This document shows positions 1 through 5,038 of a stretch of DNA of 5,038 nucleotides, one piece after another (positions within the stretch are counted from its first letter, which is position 1; the number at the start of each line of letters is the position of its first letter). The notes under the pieces are model-generated. The model saw nothing but the letters and a program-made list of their open reading frames with translations. It was not told where the DNA came from and searched no databases. Source of the stretch: Actinomycetota bacterium (lineage in GTDB: Bacteria; Actinomycetota; Thermoleophilia; Gaiellales; Gaiellaceae); contig JACCWU010000042.1 in NCBI GenBank assembly GCA_013697465.1, forward strand, positions 1-5,038, read 5' to 3'. The position numbers and the translations under genes were made by a program.

Positions 1-277
1 CAAGCAGGACGGCGTACACGAGCGCGGTGATCGCCATGTACAGGGTCACTGCGCCGCGAAACGCCGCGACCTTCGGCGTCTGGGTCTCCGGTGGCCGCGC
101 GACCTCCCAGAGCAGGAACGCGGCGGCCGCGATGTTGCTCAGCACGGTGAAGAAGCTGAAGAAGTTGACCGCCTCGAACGCACCGTCGACGCTGTGCTGG
201 AACTGAAACACGAGCGCCACGAGGATCCCGAGCGCGACGACGAAGCGTGCGACGGCGAACCCGGTCCGTGAGCTCAC
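1..277 (-). CDS. Pr6Pr-like multi-pass membrane protein, N-terminal part
   Basis: This is the first 92 codons of a membrane protein whose C-terminus lies beyond the left edge. It opens with GTG at 277-275, and that codon shares four bases (GTGA) with the stop of the VOC gene upstream, which supports this start. Three hydrophobic segments are visible: about residues 7-26, 36-57 and 76-92. The second carries the motif NFFSFFTVLSN (38-48). The third follows an RGA (74-76) and runs into TLYMAITALVYAVLL. From memory, an FFT-x-x-SN motif followed by RGA-x-x-LY and LVY-x-LL is typical of bacterial Pr6Pr membrane proteins, relatives of eukaryotic FAR-17a/AIG1 proteins with about six transmembrane helices. 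No biochemical role can be assigned; the eukaryotic relatives include lipid (FAHFA) hydrolases, which does not establish that activity here. The family call rests on remembered motifs and only the first half of the protein. Confidence 0.72.
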   Translation of the reverse strand, partial: MSSRTGFAVARFVVALGILVALVFQFQHSVDGAFEAVNFFSFFTVLSNIAAAAFLLWEVARPPETQTPKVAAFRGAVTLYMAITALVYAVLL

Positions 278-633
278 GATCGCATCCCGACATGGACGAG
301 ATGACCGTCGGCGTCGCGAAAGGAGCACATGCGCTCGCCCCACGGCTGATCGGTCGGCGCAAGGACCTCAGCCGCACCGGCCGCGCGCAGGCGCTCCGCC
401 GCCTCATCGACGTTGTCCGCATAGATCCAGAGCGCGAAGTCCGGGTCGTCGACCGTCTTTCGCGCAGCGACTCCGATCCCGAGCGGATCGAGGCGGAGAA
501 ACGCGAAAGCGGTCGTACCCGCGTCGTCGAACGTGTACGTCACCTCGAAGCCGAAGGTCGAGCAGTAGAAGTCGACCGCGCGGTCCACGTCCGCGACAGA
601 GATGATCGGAAATGCCTCGCCGAACGTCACCAT
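274..633 (-). CDS. VOC (glyoxalase/bleomycin-resistance fold) family protein
   Basis: A complete 119-residue protein of normal single-unit VOC length, starting at ATG 633 and ending in TGA. Two beta-alpha-beta-beta-beta modules can be followed: residues 8-58, with the ISVADVDRAVDFY strand-helix signature (11-23), and 65-117, with a helix DNVDEAAERLRAAG (73-86) and the ending WGERMCSFRDADGHLVHV (98-115). The sequence resembles the bleomycin-resistance-like branch. The positions that carry metal ligands in glyoxalase I or extradiol dioxygenases are not canonical: Phe8 replaces the first His, and His114 sits where Glu is usual. A metal-dependent lyase or dioxygenase role is therefore doubtful, and binding or sequestering a small molecule is as likely. 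The upstream gene ends 13 nt before the start with no clear Shine-Dalgarno in the gap, so expression probably depends on coupling. The substrate is unknown. Confidence 0.9.
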   Translation of the reverse strand: MVTFGEAFPIISVADVDRAVDFYCSTFGFEVTYTFDDAGTTAFAFLRLDPLGIGVAARKTVDDPDFALWIYADNVDEAAERLRAAGAAEVLAPTDQPWGERMCSFRDADGHLVHVGMRS

Positions 634-646
634 CCGTGTCCGCGGG

Positions 647-1276
647 TCAAAACGGAAGAAAAAGGAACGGCGGTAGTTGCAGGCCGGAGAGATTGACCTC
701 GACCGTCAGCTCGGCGTCGGGAAGCTCGCCACGAAGGCGGTCGGCCATGTCCTCGGCGCGCTCCTCCGTCAGAGCGCCGGCCACCACGTACCGCCAGCGA
801 CGCGCCACCGATATGCCTTCGGCCTCGAGCCGGATCTCGAGCTCGGCGGCCTCCTCCCGTCCTGGCAGATGGATGACGACATGCCAGTCGTACCCCCTGT
901 CGAGCTCGGCCTCCACGGCCTCGGCTGCTTCGCGGGCGGCGTATTCCGCCTCTTCCTCGTCAGCGGTGCGAGGCAGGGGGATCGAGGCGTCTTTCCAGGC
1001 CTCCTCGACGGGGTGCCAGCGCGTCACGAAGGTCTTCGCGGTGAGCTCGTCGGCGTCGATGAGGTTGCGCACGACTCGCTCTGCCTCGCGCGCCTGAGCG
1101 TCGCTCGCCGCGTACAGGAAGAGCCTCGAGCCGTCGCGCGTGACCATCACACTCTGGCCCAAGCGCTCGCGCGTATCGTCATCGAGATCGAGCGCCCGCA
1201 ACCGCTCGTCGACCGAGTACCCGTGCTGCTCGTCATCCAGCTCGACCTCGACGCGGAACTCGTCGCTCACCTCCAC
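647..1276 (-). CDS. Acidic two-domain protein of unknown function
   Basis: A 209-residue protein I cannot assign to a named family. By eye it has two similar alpha/beta units. Unit A (about 7-90) reads strand-helix-strand (QSVMVTR then RLFLYAAS)-helix (DAQAREAERVVRNLI)-strand (AKTFVTRWHP). Unit B (about 129-196) reads strand (YDWHVVIHLP)-helix (EEAAELEIRLEAEG)-strand (ISVARRWRYVVAGA)-helix (EERAEDMADRLRG)-strand (AELTVEVN). This pattern suits ferredoxin-like or DUF2007/RraB-like folds, but that is inference. A highly acidic helix, rich in Glu and Ala (105-127), joins the two units. The last 13 residues form a hydrophobic, Pro/Phe-rich tail ending FLFLPF. No signal peptide or transmembrane segment is evident, so it is probably cytoplasmic. 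The start is GTG at 1276, four bases after the FAH gene stop; a GTG at 1270 is a weaker alternative because the preceding GGAG would lie too close to it. Confidence 0.82.
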   Translation of the reverse strand: MEVSDEFRVEVELDDEQHGYSVDERLRALDLDDDTRERLGQSVMVTRDGSRLFLYAASDAQAREAERVVRNLIDADELTAKTFVTRWHPVEEAWKDASIPLPRTADEEEAEYAAREAAEAVEAELDRGYDWHVVIHLPGREEAAELEIRLEAEGISVARRWRYVVAGALTEERAEDMADRLRGELPDAELTVEVNLSGLQLPPFLFLPF

Positions 1277-1280
1277 GACG

Positions 1281-2150
1281 CTACCAACGCACCCGAGGCG
1301 GCGCGGGCTCCCCGTGCGCCTCCTGCCAGGAGATCACGGGATTGCGCAGGACGCCGATCCTCTCGATCTCGGCCTCGATCACGTCTCCGGGCTTGAGGTA
1401 GAGCGAGGCGGCGTCAGGTGAGAATCCCGCGACTCCCGAAACTGTCCCAGTGGAGAGCACGTCTCCGGCCGAGTAACCAAGCGCCGAATAGTGGCTCACG
1501 ATCTCGGGGATCGTCACCGACATCCGGCCGGAGTGCGACGTCTGGCGCGGCTCGCCGTTCACGCGCAGCTCCATCGCGAGGTCGTGCGGCTCGGGGATCT
1601 CGTCGCGGGTCACGATCCAGGGGCCGAGCGGGCAGAACGTGTCGATCGCCTTGCAGAACGAGAAGACGCCCGAGCGCATCTCGCGGCGCTGGATGTCGCG
1701 GGCCGTGATGTCGTTGAAGATCACGTACCCGGCGATGTAGTCGAGTGCCTCCTCGGGCGAGAACCACTTCCCCGTCTTCCCGATGACGACGGCCAGCTCG
1801 AGCTCGTAGTCCAGCTCCTCGGTGAGATGCTCGGGATAGACCACGGGCTCGTCGGGTCCGACAATCGCGTCCACGTTCTGGAAGAACACGATCCAGGGCG
1901 CGATCTCGTGCGACCAGCCGACGCGCTTCGACTCCTCCTCGTGCTCACGGAAGTTCCCGGCCGTGTGGATGAGCTTCTTGGGGACGATCGGGGCGCGCAG
2001 CCGCGTCTCCCCGGGCGTGACGCGCTCGCCGGTCTCGTCCGCTCCTCCTCGCTCGAAGTACTCGCGCATGGTCGGCACGTCGAGGACGGCGATCTCCACA
2101 CCATCGAGGACACCCACGCGCCGCTCCTCGCCGAAGGTCACGAGCTTCAC
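1281..2150 (-). CDS. Fumarylacetoacetate hydrolase (FAH) family protein
   Basis: A complete 289-residue protein of usual length for bacterial FAH-family enzymes, which use Mg2+ or Mn2+ to hydrolyse, hydrate or decarboxylate beta-diketo and oxo-acid substrates. A small N-terminal domain (1-50) precedes the catalytic fold. Visible hallmarks are the metal-binding ELE in LDYELELAVVIGK (Glu116, Glu118), the third ligand Asp147 in FNDITARDIQ, Lys167 in FCKAIDTF, the PLGPWIVTRDEI strand (174-184), VNGE (197-200), STGT (233-236) and LKPGDVIEAEIERIG (252-266). His70 and Glu73 in NFREHEEE match the catalytic His-Glu pair described in the FAHD1 branch. The catalytic set therefore looks intact. Motifs do not separate acylpyruvase, hydratase, oxaloacetate decarboxylase and sugar-acid hydrolase activities. 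The start is GTG at 2150, sharing GTGA with the upstream stop and preceded by a good Shine-Dalgarno. The neighbouring amidohydrolase and LLM oxidoreductase point to a catabolic pathway of unknown substrate. Confidence 0.95.
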   Translation of the reverse strand: MKLVTFGEERRVGVLDGVEIAVLDVPTMREYFERGGADETGERVTPGETRLRAPIVPKKLIHTAGNFREHEEESKRVGWSHEIAPWIVFFQNVDAIVGPDEPVVYPEHLTEELDYELELAVVIGKTGKWFSPEEALDYIAGYVIFNDITARDIQRREMRSGVFSFCKAIDTFCPLGPWIVTRDEIPEPHDLAMELRVNGEPRQTSHSGRMSVTIPEIVSHYSALGYSAGDVLSTGTVSGVAGFSPDAASLYLKPGDVIEAEIERIGVLRNPVISWQEAHGEPAPPRVRW

Positions 2151-2680
2151 GCGGCCGCCTCCGCCTTACGCCGTGCCGCCCTCAGGAACAGGATGCGGAT
2201 GAGACCGCTGAACGGCCGGATCACGAGCCAATAGCCGCGAAACTTCCGGCGTGAGGCCGAATCGGGGACGTGGACTCGGGTCTCCGTGGAGAGCAGCGCC
2301 GGACCGATGCGGAAGTCGAGCACAGCCTTGCAGGCATCCGGGCGGTCGTATGCGAGGAACTCCTCGGCGGTGCGTGCTCGAGCGCTGCGATCCCCACCGC
2401 GCAGCCGCCAGAACTGGCCAGTGAGACCGAGGACGATGCCCTCCCCCGCCGCGTCGTCCAGGACGACGGCGTTCTCGAGCGCCCCGTCGACGAACGGCCG
2501 CGCGGCATCGCCGTACGGTCGTCCCAGCCTCCGCATGGCCCACAGGACGCGGGCAATGGGAATGTCGTCGAGAGAGACGGTCCGCATCGCCAGATCGATT
2601 CGTTCGGACGGCGCGTCGATTGCGAGCCGGTGCCGCTCGGAGAACTCGTAGCTCGGCAGAAAATCGTCGAGCGAGCGCAC
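2147..2680 (-). CDS. Conserved protein of unknown function, possibly SRPBCC-like
   Basis: A 177-residue protein starting at GTG 2680. The reading frame stays open upstream to about 3013, but that part lies antiphase inside the peroxiredoxin gene. The GTG shares one base with the peroxiredoxin stop (TAGTG) and has a strong Shine-Dalgarno, so the short form is preferred. Residues 15-35 (SERHRLAIDAPSERIDLAMRT) resemble the opening strand and first helix of SRPBCC/START-like ligand-binding proteins. Then come IVLGLTGQFWRLRGG (82-96), a strand ending LDFRIG (121-126), and the conserved-looking LSTETRVHVPD (130-140). The end, YWLVIRPFSGLIRILFLRAARRKAE (150-174), could be the long C-terminal helix of such a fold or an amphipathic membrane-contacting helix. 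I remember similar actinobacterial hypothetical proteins with the LSTETRV and YW-x-x-IRP-x-SGLIR patterns but no assigned function. No catalytic motif is evident. The fold assignment is tentative; that the gene is real is well supported. Confidence 0.82.
   Translation of the reverse strand: MRSLDDFLPSYEFSERHRLAIDAPSERIDLAMRTVSLDDIPIARVLWAMRRLGRPYGDAARPFVDGALENAVVLDDAAGEGIVLGLTGQFWRLRGGDRSARARTAEEFLAYDRPDACKAVLDFRIGPALLSTETRVHVPDSASRRKFRGYWLVIRPFSGLIRILFLRAARRKAEAAA
2158..2162 (-). promoter_or_regulatory. Shine-Dalgarno site for the FAH gene
   Basis: GGAGG on the minus strand lies 7 nt before the GTG at 2150, inside the last codons of the upstream gene. It is one of the two clear ribosome binding sites in the window and supports GTG 2150 as the FAH start. 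Confidence 0.7.
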
Positions 2681-3216
2681 TACGCGTTCTCCCTCCCGCG
2701 CAGCCAGGCGACCACCTCGGCCGCATTCCGGTCGGGCGGGAACACCGGATAGAAAACCTTGGCCACGCGCCCTACCTCGAGAACGAGAGTCACACGCTTG
2801 TACAGCCTCGTTCCGTCGAACTCGAACGTGGGCAGACCGAGCGCGTCGCCGAGCCGCCGCTCGGGATCGGCGAGCACGGGAAAGGGCATGTGCTCGCGTT
2901 CTGCGAACTCGACCTGCTCCTCGAGCCGCTGCGCCGAGAGACCCGCCACACGCGCACCGAGGCCGGCGAGCTCGTCGGCATGGTCCCGAAACGCGCAGGA
3001 CTGTGGCGTGCACCCGCGAGCGCCCGGAATCGCGTCCCAGCCGTCCGGGGTCGGTGTGCCGGGGGTACCGGTGCGCGGGTAGACATAGAGGACCGCGAGT
3101 GCGCTACCCAGCTCTCCGAGATCCACCGGGCCTTGTGACGATTCGAGCACGAGGGCGGGGATCGTTGCGCCCGGAAGATGGTCACACAGATCAGTCGGAA
3201 GTTGATAGATGCTCAT
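2680..3216 (-). CDS. Peroxiredoxin, PrxQ/BCP-like with active-site insertion
   Basis: A complete 178-residue thioredoxin-fold peroxidase expected to reduce H2O2 or organic hydroperoxides in the cytoplasm. Recognisable parts are the first strands (ALAVLYVYP, 40-47), the Cys motif GCTPQSCAFRDH (68-79) with probable peroxidatic Cys69 and possible resolving Cys74 five residues on as in BCP/PrxQ, ELAGLGARVAGLSAQ (82-96), the helix EEQVEFAERE (99-108), FPVLADPERRLGDALGLPTFEF (112-133), KRVTLVLEVG (140-149) and the C-terminal WLRGR. The usual PxxxTPGC block is split: YPRTGTPGT (46-54) has Thr54 at the Cys position, and the Cys appears 15 residues later after TPDGWDAIPGARG. From memory this IPGARGCTPQSC form is a recurring peroxiredoxin subgroup rather than a mutation. 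The start is ATG 3216, overlapping the M20 stop as ATGA; only a weak GAAG precedes it, which suggests translational coupling. Confidence 0.93.
   Translation of the reverse strand: MSIYQLPTDLCDHLPGATIPALVLESSQGPVDLGELGSALAVLYVYPRTGTPGTPTPDGWDAIPGARGCTPQSCAFRDHADELAGLGARVAGLSAQRLEEQVEFAEREHMPFPVLADPERRLGDALGLPTFEFDGTRLYKRVTLVLEVGRVAKVFYPVFPPDRNAAEVVAWLRGRENA
2689..2697 (-). promoter_or_regulatory. Shine-Dalgarno site that fixes the 2680 start
   Basis: A purine tract, GGGAGGGAG on the minus strand, ends 8 nt before GTG 2680 and lies in the last codons of the peroxiredoxin gene. It decides between the 177-residue protein and the much longer upstream-open frame. Confidence 0.7.
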
Positions 3217-4442
3217 ACGACTTCGCAGATCTTCATCGCCGCGCGCGCGTAGACCTCGGCCGTCTTGACGAGCCCGTCGATCTCGAGATTCTCCCCCTTG
3301 ACCGTGTCGAGCAGGCCGGTCGAGGTCCCGTAGTTGACAGTCGCGACGCCGTAGCGGGTGAGCGCCGACGCGTCGGAGAACCAGCGGGTCACGTCTCGCT
3401 CGGGGGACGATCCGAACACGTCCGCATGAGCCTCGTCGAGCGCCGCCACGAGCGGATGATCCTCGGCGATCTCGGCACCGGGCGCCGTGACGTAGATCTC
3501 ACCCTCGACGCCGTAGTCGGGAAAGCGGTCTTGCAGGCCACGCACGAGCTCCAGCACCTCGTTGCGGGCCCCCGCCATCTCCTTCGTCGGCGGCACCCGC
3601 ACGTCCAGGAAGAGATCGGTGCGATGCGGCGTGCGCGAGACGCGCCAGCCAAATCCGCCCTCGATGCCTCCGACGTTGACGATCGCCTTCGCGCCGCGGT
3701 ACGCGTTCGCGGGGTCCTCCTCCCACGTCGGAATCCACTCGAGCACGGCGTCGAGCACCTCGCGCATGCGGAGGATCGAGTTGAGCGAGCGCTTTCCCTC
3801 GCTGAACGCCGTATGGATGAAGTGGCCCTGCGTCGAGATCCGCAGCCAGAGCGAGCCGAAATGCCCGAGCACGATCCTCGACCCGGTTGGCTCGCCGAGG
3901 ATGCACATGTCGGCGACGCCGCCATGCGTCACGAGGTGGCGCGTTCCGGCGGCGTAGCCGCGGAACTCGGCCCCCTGCGCGTCGGCCCACTGAGCCTTCT
4001 CGATCTCACCGGAGACCGCCGCGATCATGAGGTCGCCGCGCAGCCGCACGCCGGCATCGTCGAGCGCGCGCAGCGCTTCGACGTAGCAGGCGAGCGCGCC
4101 CTTCATGTTCGAGATCCCGAGCCCGTAGAGCCGCCCGTCCTCGACGAACGCGCTCGGCTGGAAACCCGGCACGTGGGCGAGCCAGGCCTCCTTTCCGGAG
4201 TACGACGTGTCCATGTGCCCGTTGAACATGAGGCTCGGGCCGCCGCCGGCTCCCGGCCGAGTGCCGAGCACGTTGGCGCGACCCTCCTCGACCTCCTGCC
4301 ACTGAACCTGGAGCCCCATGTCGGCGAACGTCTGTGCCGCGAGCTCGGCCATCGCCTGCTCGGAGCCCGTGAAGCTCGGCGTCTCGATCGCGCGGCTCGC
4401 CCAGTCGACGAGCCTGTCTCGGTCGATGCGCAGCTCAGCCAC
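3213..4442 (-). CDS. M20-family amidohydrolase/peptidase (ArgE/DapE-like)
   Basis: A complete 409-residue protein of the M20 family, zinc-dependent hydrolases of N-acyl amino acids, carbamoyl compounds or small peptides. The catalytic domain covers about 1-190 and 300-409, and a dimerisation domain lies between, with GHFIHTAFSEGKRSLNSI (206-223) supplying His210. Clear family marks are NGHMDTS (74-80; His76, Asp78), YGLGISNMKGALA (106-118), LGEPTG (182-187; Glu184) and VSRTPHRTDLFLDVRVPPT (268-286). Several ligand positions depart from ArgE/DapE: Asn112 replaces the bridging Asp, GEIEK (145-149) replaces the Glu-Glu pair, and Thr380 stands where the C-terminal His is usual. I recall relatives with an NMK motif and GEIEK, so this is probably a clade property. 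The substrate is unknown. The start is GTG 4442, overlapping the upstream gene by 8 nt, with only weak Shine-Dalgarno-like bases; the next in-frame Met, at residue 31, is too late. Confidence 0.93.
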   Translation of the reverse strand: MAELRIDRDRLVDWASRAIETPSFTGSEQAMAELAAQTFADMGLQVQWQEVEEGRANVLGTRPGAGGGPSLMFNGHMDTSYSGKEAWLAHVPGFQPSAFVEDGRLYGLGISNMKGALACYVEALRALDDAGVRLRGDLMIAAVSGEIEKAQWADAQGAEFRGYAAGTRHLVTHGGVADMCILGEPTGSRIVLGHFGSLWLRISTQGHFIHTAFSEGKRSLNSILRMREVLDAVLEWIPTWEEDPANAYRGAKAIVNVGGIEGGFGWRVSRTPHRTDLFLDVRVPPTKEMAGARNEVLELVRGLQDRFPDYGVEGEIYVTAPGAEIAEDHPLVAALDEAHADVFGSSPERDVTRWFSDASALTRYGVATVNYGTSTGLLDTVKGENLEIDGLVKTAEVYARAAMKICEVV

Positions 4443-5038
4443 GGAAGTGCGGGAGAACCTTCTCGCCGAACAGGCGGATCTGGTCGTGGCGCCGGTCGCC
4501 CCAGAGCTCGAGCATGACGTGAGTGCAGCCCACGTCGCGGTACTCCTCGATCGTCTCGATGCAATCCGCAGGGGTTCCCGCGATCGGCTTGCAGCGGTCG
4601 AGGAGCGAGTCGGTCACCTTCTCCTTGGCAGCCAGGCGTCCGCCCCGCTCCATCGCCTCCGCGACCGGCTCGAGCTCCGCCATGTCGATCCCGGCGAGCT
4701 CGAGCAAGGTGTCGGCCGAGCCTCTGATGTTCTGGAACTTGTTCGCGAGGTACATGGCCGCGATCTCTCGCGCGCCGTCGCGGCCGGCCTCGCGATCTGA
4801 CTCGTGGATCGAAGCGACGACCGTGCAGCCGATGTCGATGTCGGCTGCGACGTTCTCACGCGTGTAGCGGACGAAGGCGGGGGTCGTGATCGAAGGTGTG
4901 AGGCAGCCATCCGCGATCTCGCCGGCGAGCGCCTGCATCTTGGGCGCGGTGGCCGCGACATAGACAGGCGGAACGTCGCGCGGCGTGTGGGCGTCCTCCT
5001 GGAGGGCGGGAACAGAGGCGCTCCACGTGTCGCCGTCG
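4435..5038 (-). CDS. LLM-class flavin/F420-dependent oxidoreductase, C-terminal part
   Basis: The C-terminal 200 residues of a luciferase-like monooxygenase family protein; the N-terminal 130 or so residues lie beyond the right edge. The frame runs open from 5037 to TGA at 4435-4437. The diagnostic stretch is VPPVYVAATAPKMQALAGEIADGCL (visible residues 22-46): the strand-helix block P-x-Y-x-A-x-x-x-P-x-M, followed by AGEIADG, is typical of F420-dependent LLM oxidoreductases related to methylenetetrahydromethanopterin reductase. The end, with a helix ADCIETIEEYRDVGCTHVMLELWGD (residues 154-178) and a final DQIRLFGEKVLPHFRG, is also family-typical, from the strand-helix repeat closing the TIM barrel. 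Members transfer hydride or oxygenate diverse substrates using F420H2 or FMNH2; the cofactor choice here is inferred from similarity. The Met at 4938 is internal to AGEIADG-type sequence and is not a start. It is the most upstream gene visible in the transcript. Confidence 0.92.
   Translation of the reverse strand, partial: DGDTWSASVPALQEDAHTPRDVPPVYVAATAPKMQALAGEIADGCLTPSITTPAFVRYTRENVAADIDIGCTVVASIHESDREAGRDGAREIAAMYLANKFQNIRGSADTLLELAGIDMAELEPVAEAMERGGRLAAKEKVTDSLLDRCKPIAGTPADCIETIEEYRDVGCTHVMLELWGDRRHDQIRLFGEKVLPHFRG

Noticed and set aside
634..646. Possible promoter or terminator in the largest gap between genes
   Set aside because: Only 13 nt long, with no hairpin or promoter-like sequence; it fits an intra-operon spacer.
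1491..2234. A 247-codon plus-strand open frame opposite the FAH gene (likewise 677-1396, 247-696, 2270-2752, 2620-3138 and 4318-4800)
   Set aside because: Each is in the same codon-aligned antisense register as the real minus-strand gene beneath it and has low-complexity, Arg-rich translation. They are products of GC bias.
2681..3013. N-terminal extension of the 2147-2680 gene to a Met at 3013
   Set aside because: The extra 111 residues are Arg/Ala-rich and lie in another frame inside the peroxiredoxin gene. The GTG at 2680 has a strong Shine-Dalgarno, and the recognisable conserved sequence begins directly after it.
3003..4517. A 504-codon open frame on the plus strand opposite the M20 gene
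   Set aside because: Its codons are exactly the reverse complements of the M20 codons, so a stop could arise only opposite TTA, CTA or TCA, which are rare in this GC-rich gene. The translation is Arg/Asp/Pro/His-rich with no recognisable motif, while the minus strand encodes a clear M20 protein.
4435..4938. A 167-residue LLM protein starting at the Met at 4938
   Set aside because: The frame remains open to the window edge and the upstream residues (VPPVYVAATAPK) are family-typical, so the Met is internal and the gene is simply cut by the window.
1..5038. CRISPR arrays, insertion sequences, tRNA/rRNA genes, riboswitches and defence genes
   Set aside because: No repeated units, inverted repeats with transposase, cloverleaf sequences or relevant protein motifs were seen by eye, and coding sequence fills essentially the whole window.

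Overview
This is a GC-rich, gene-dense stretch of bacterial chromosome in which every supportable gene lies on the minus strand. Third codon positions are almost all G or C, and five of the seven visible starts are GTG. The last gene on the right is a luciferase-like oxidoreductase of the kind that normally uses coenzyme F420. Together these suggest a high-GC actinobacterium, possibly of the Thermoleophilia/Gaiellales type, but no marker gene fixes the taxonomy.

In the order of transcription (right to left) the genes are: the C-terminal 200 residues of an LLM-class flavin/F420-dependent oxidoreductase (>5038-4435); an M20-family amidohydrolase (4442-3213); a PrxQ/BCP-like peroxiredoxin (3216-2680); a conserved protein of unknown function (2680-2147); a fumarylacetoacetate hydrolase (FAH) family enzyme (2150-1281); an acidic protein of unknown function that looks like two alpha/beta domains (1276-647); a small VOC/glyoxalase-fold protein (633-274); and the N-terminal part of a Pr6Pr-like membrane protein (277-<1). 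Neighbours overlap by 8, 4, 1 and 4 nt, are then separated by 4 and 13 nt, and finally overlap by 4 nt. No stretch is long enough for an internal promoter or terminator, so the set reads as part of one polycistronic, translationally coupled transcript that extends beyond both window edges.

The oxidoreductase, the M20 hydrolase and the FAH enzyme could be steps in breaking down an organic molecule with an amide (or similar) bond and an acylpyruvate or oxo-acid type intermediate, with the peroxiredoxin removing peroxide. That is inference from neighbourhood; the substrate cannot be read from the sequence. The most notable points are the M20 protein's metal site, where several canonical ligands are replaced, and the peroxiredoxin's active-site motif, which is split by an insertion of about 15 residues. 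I see no mobile element, CRISPR array, tRNA/rRNA, defence system or intergenic regulatory region.
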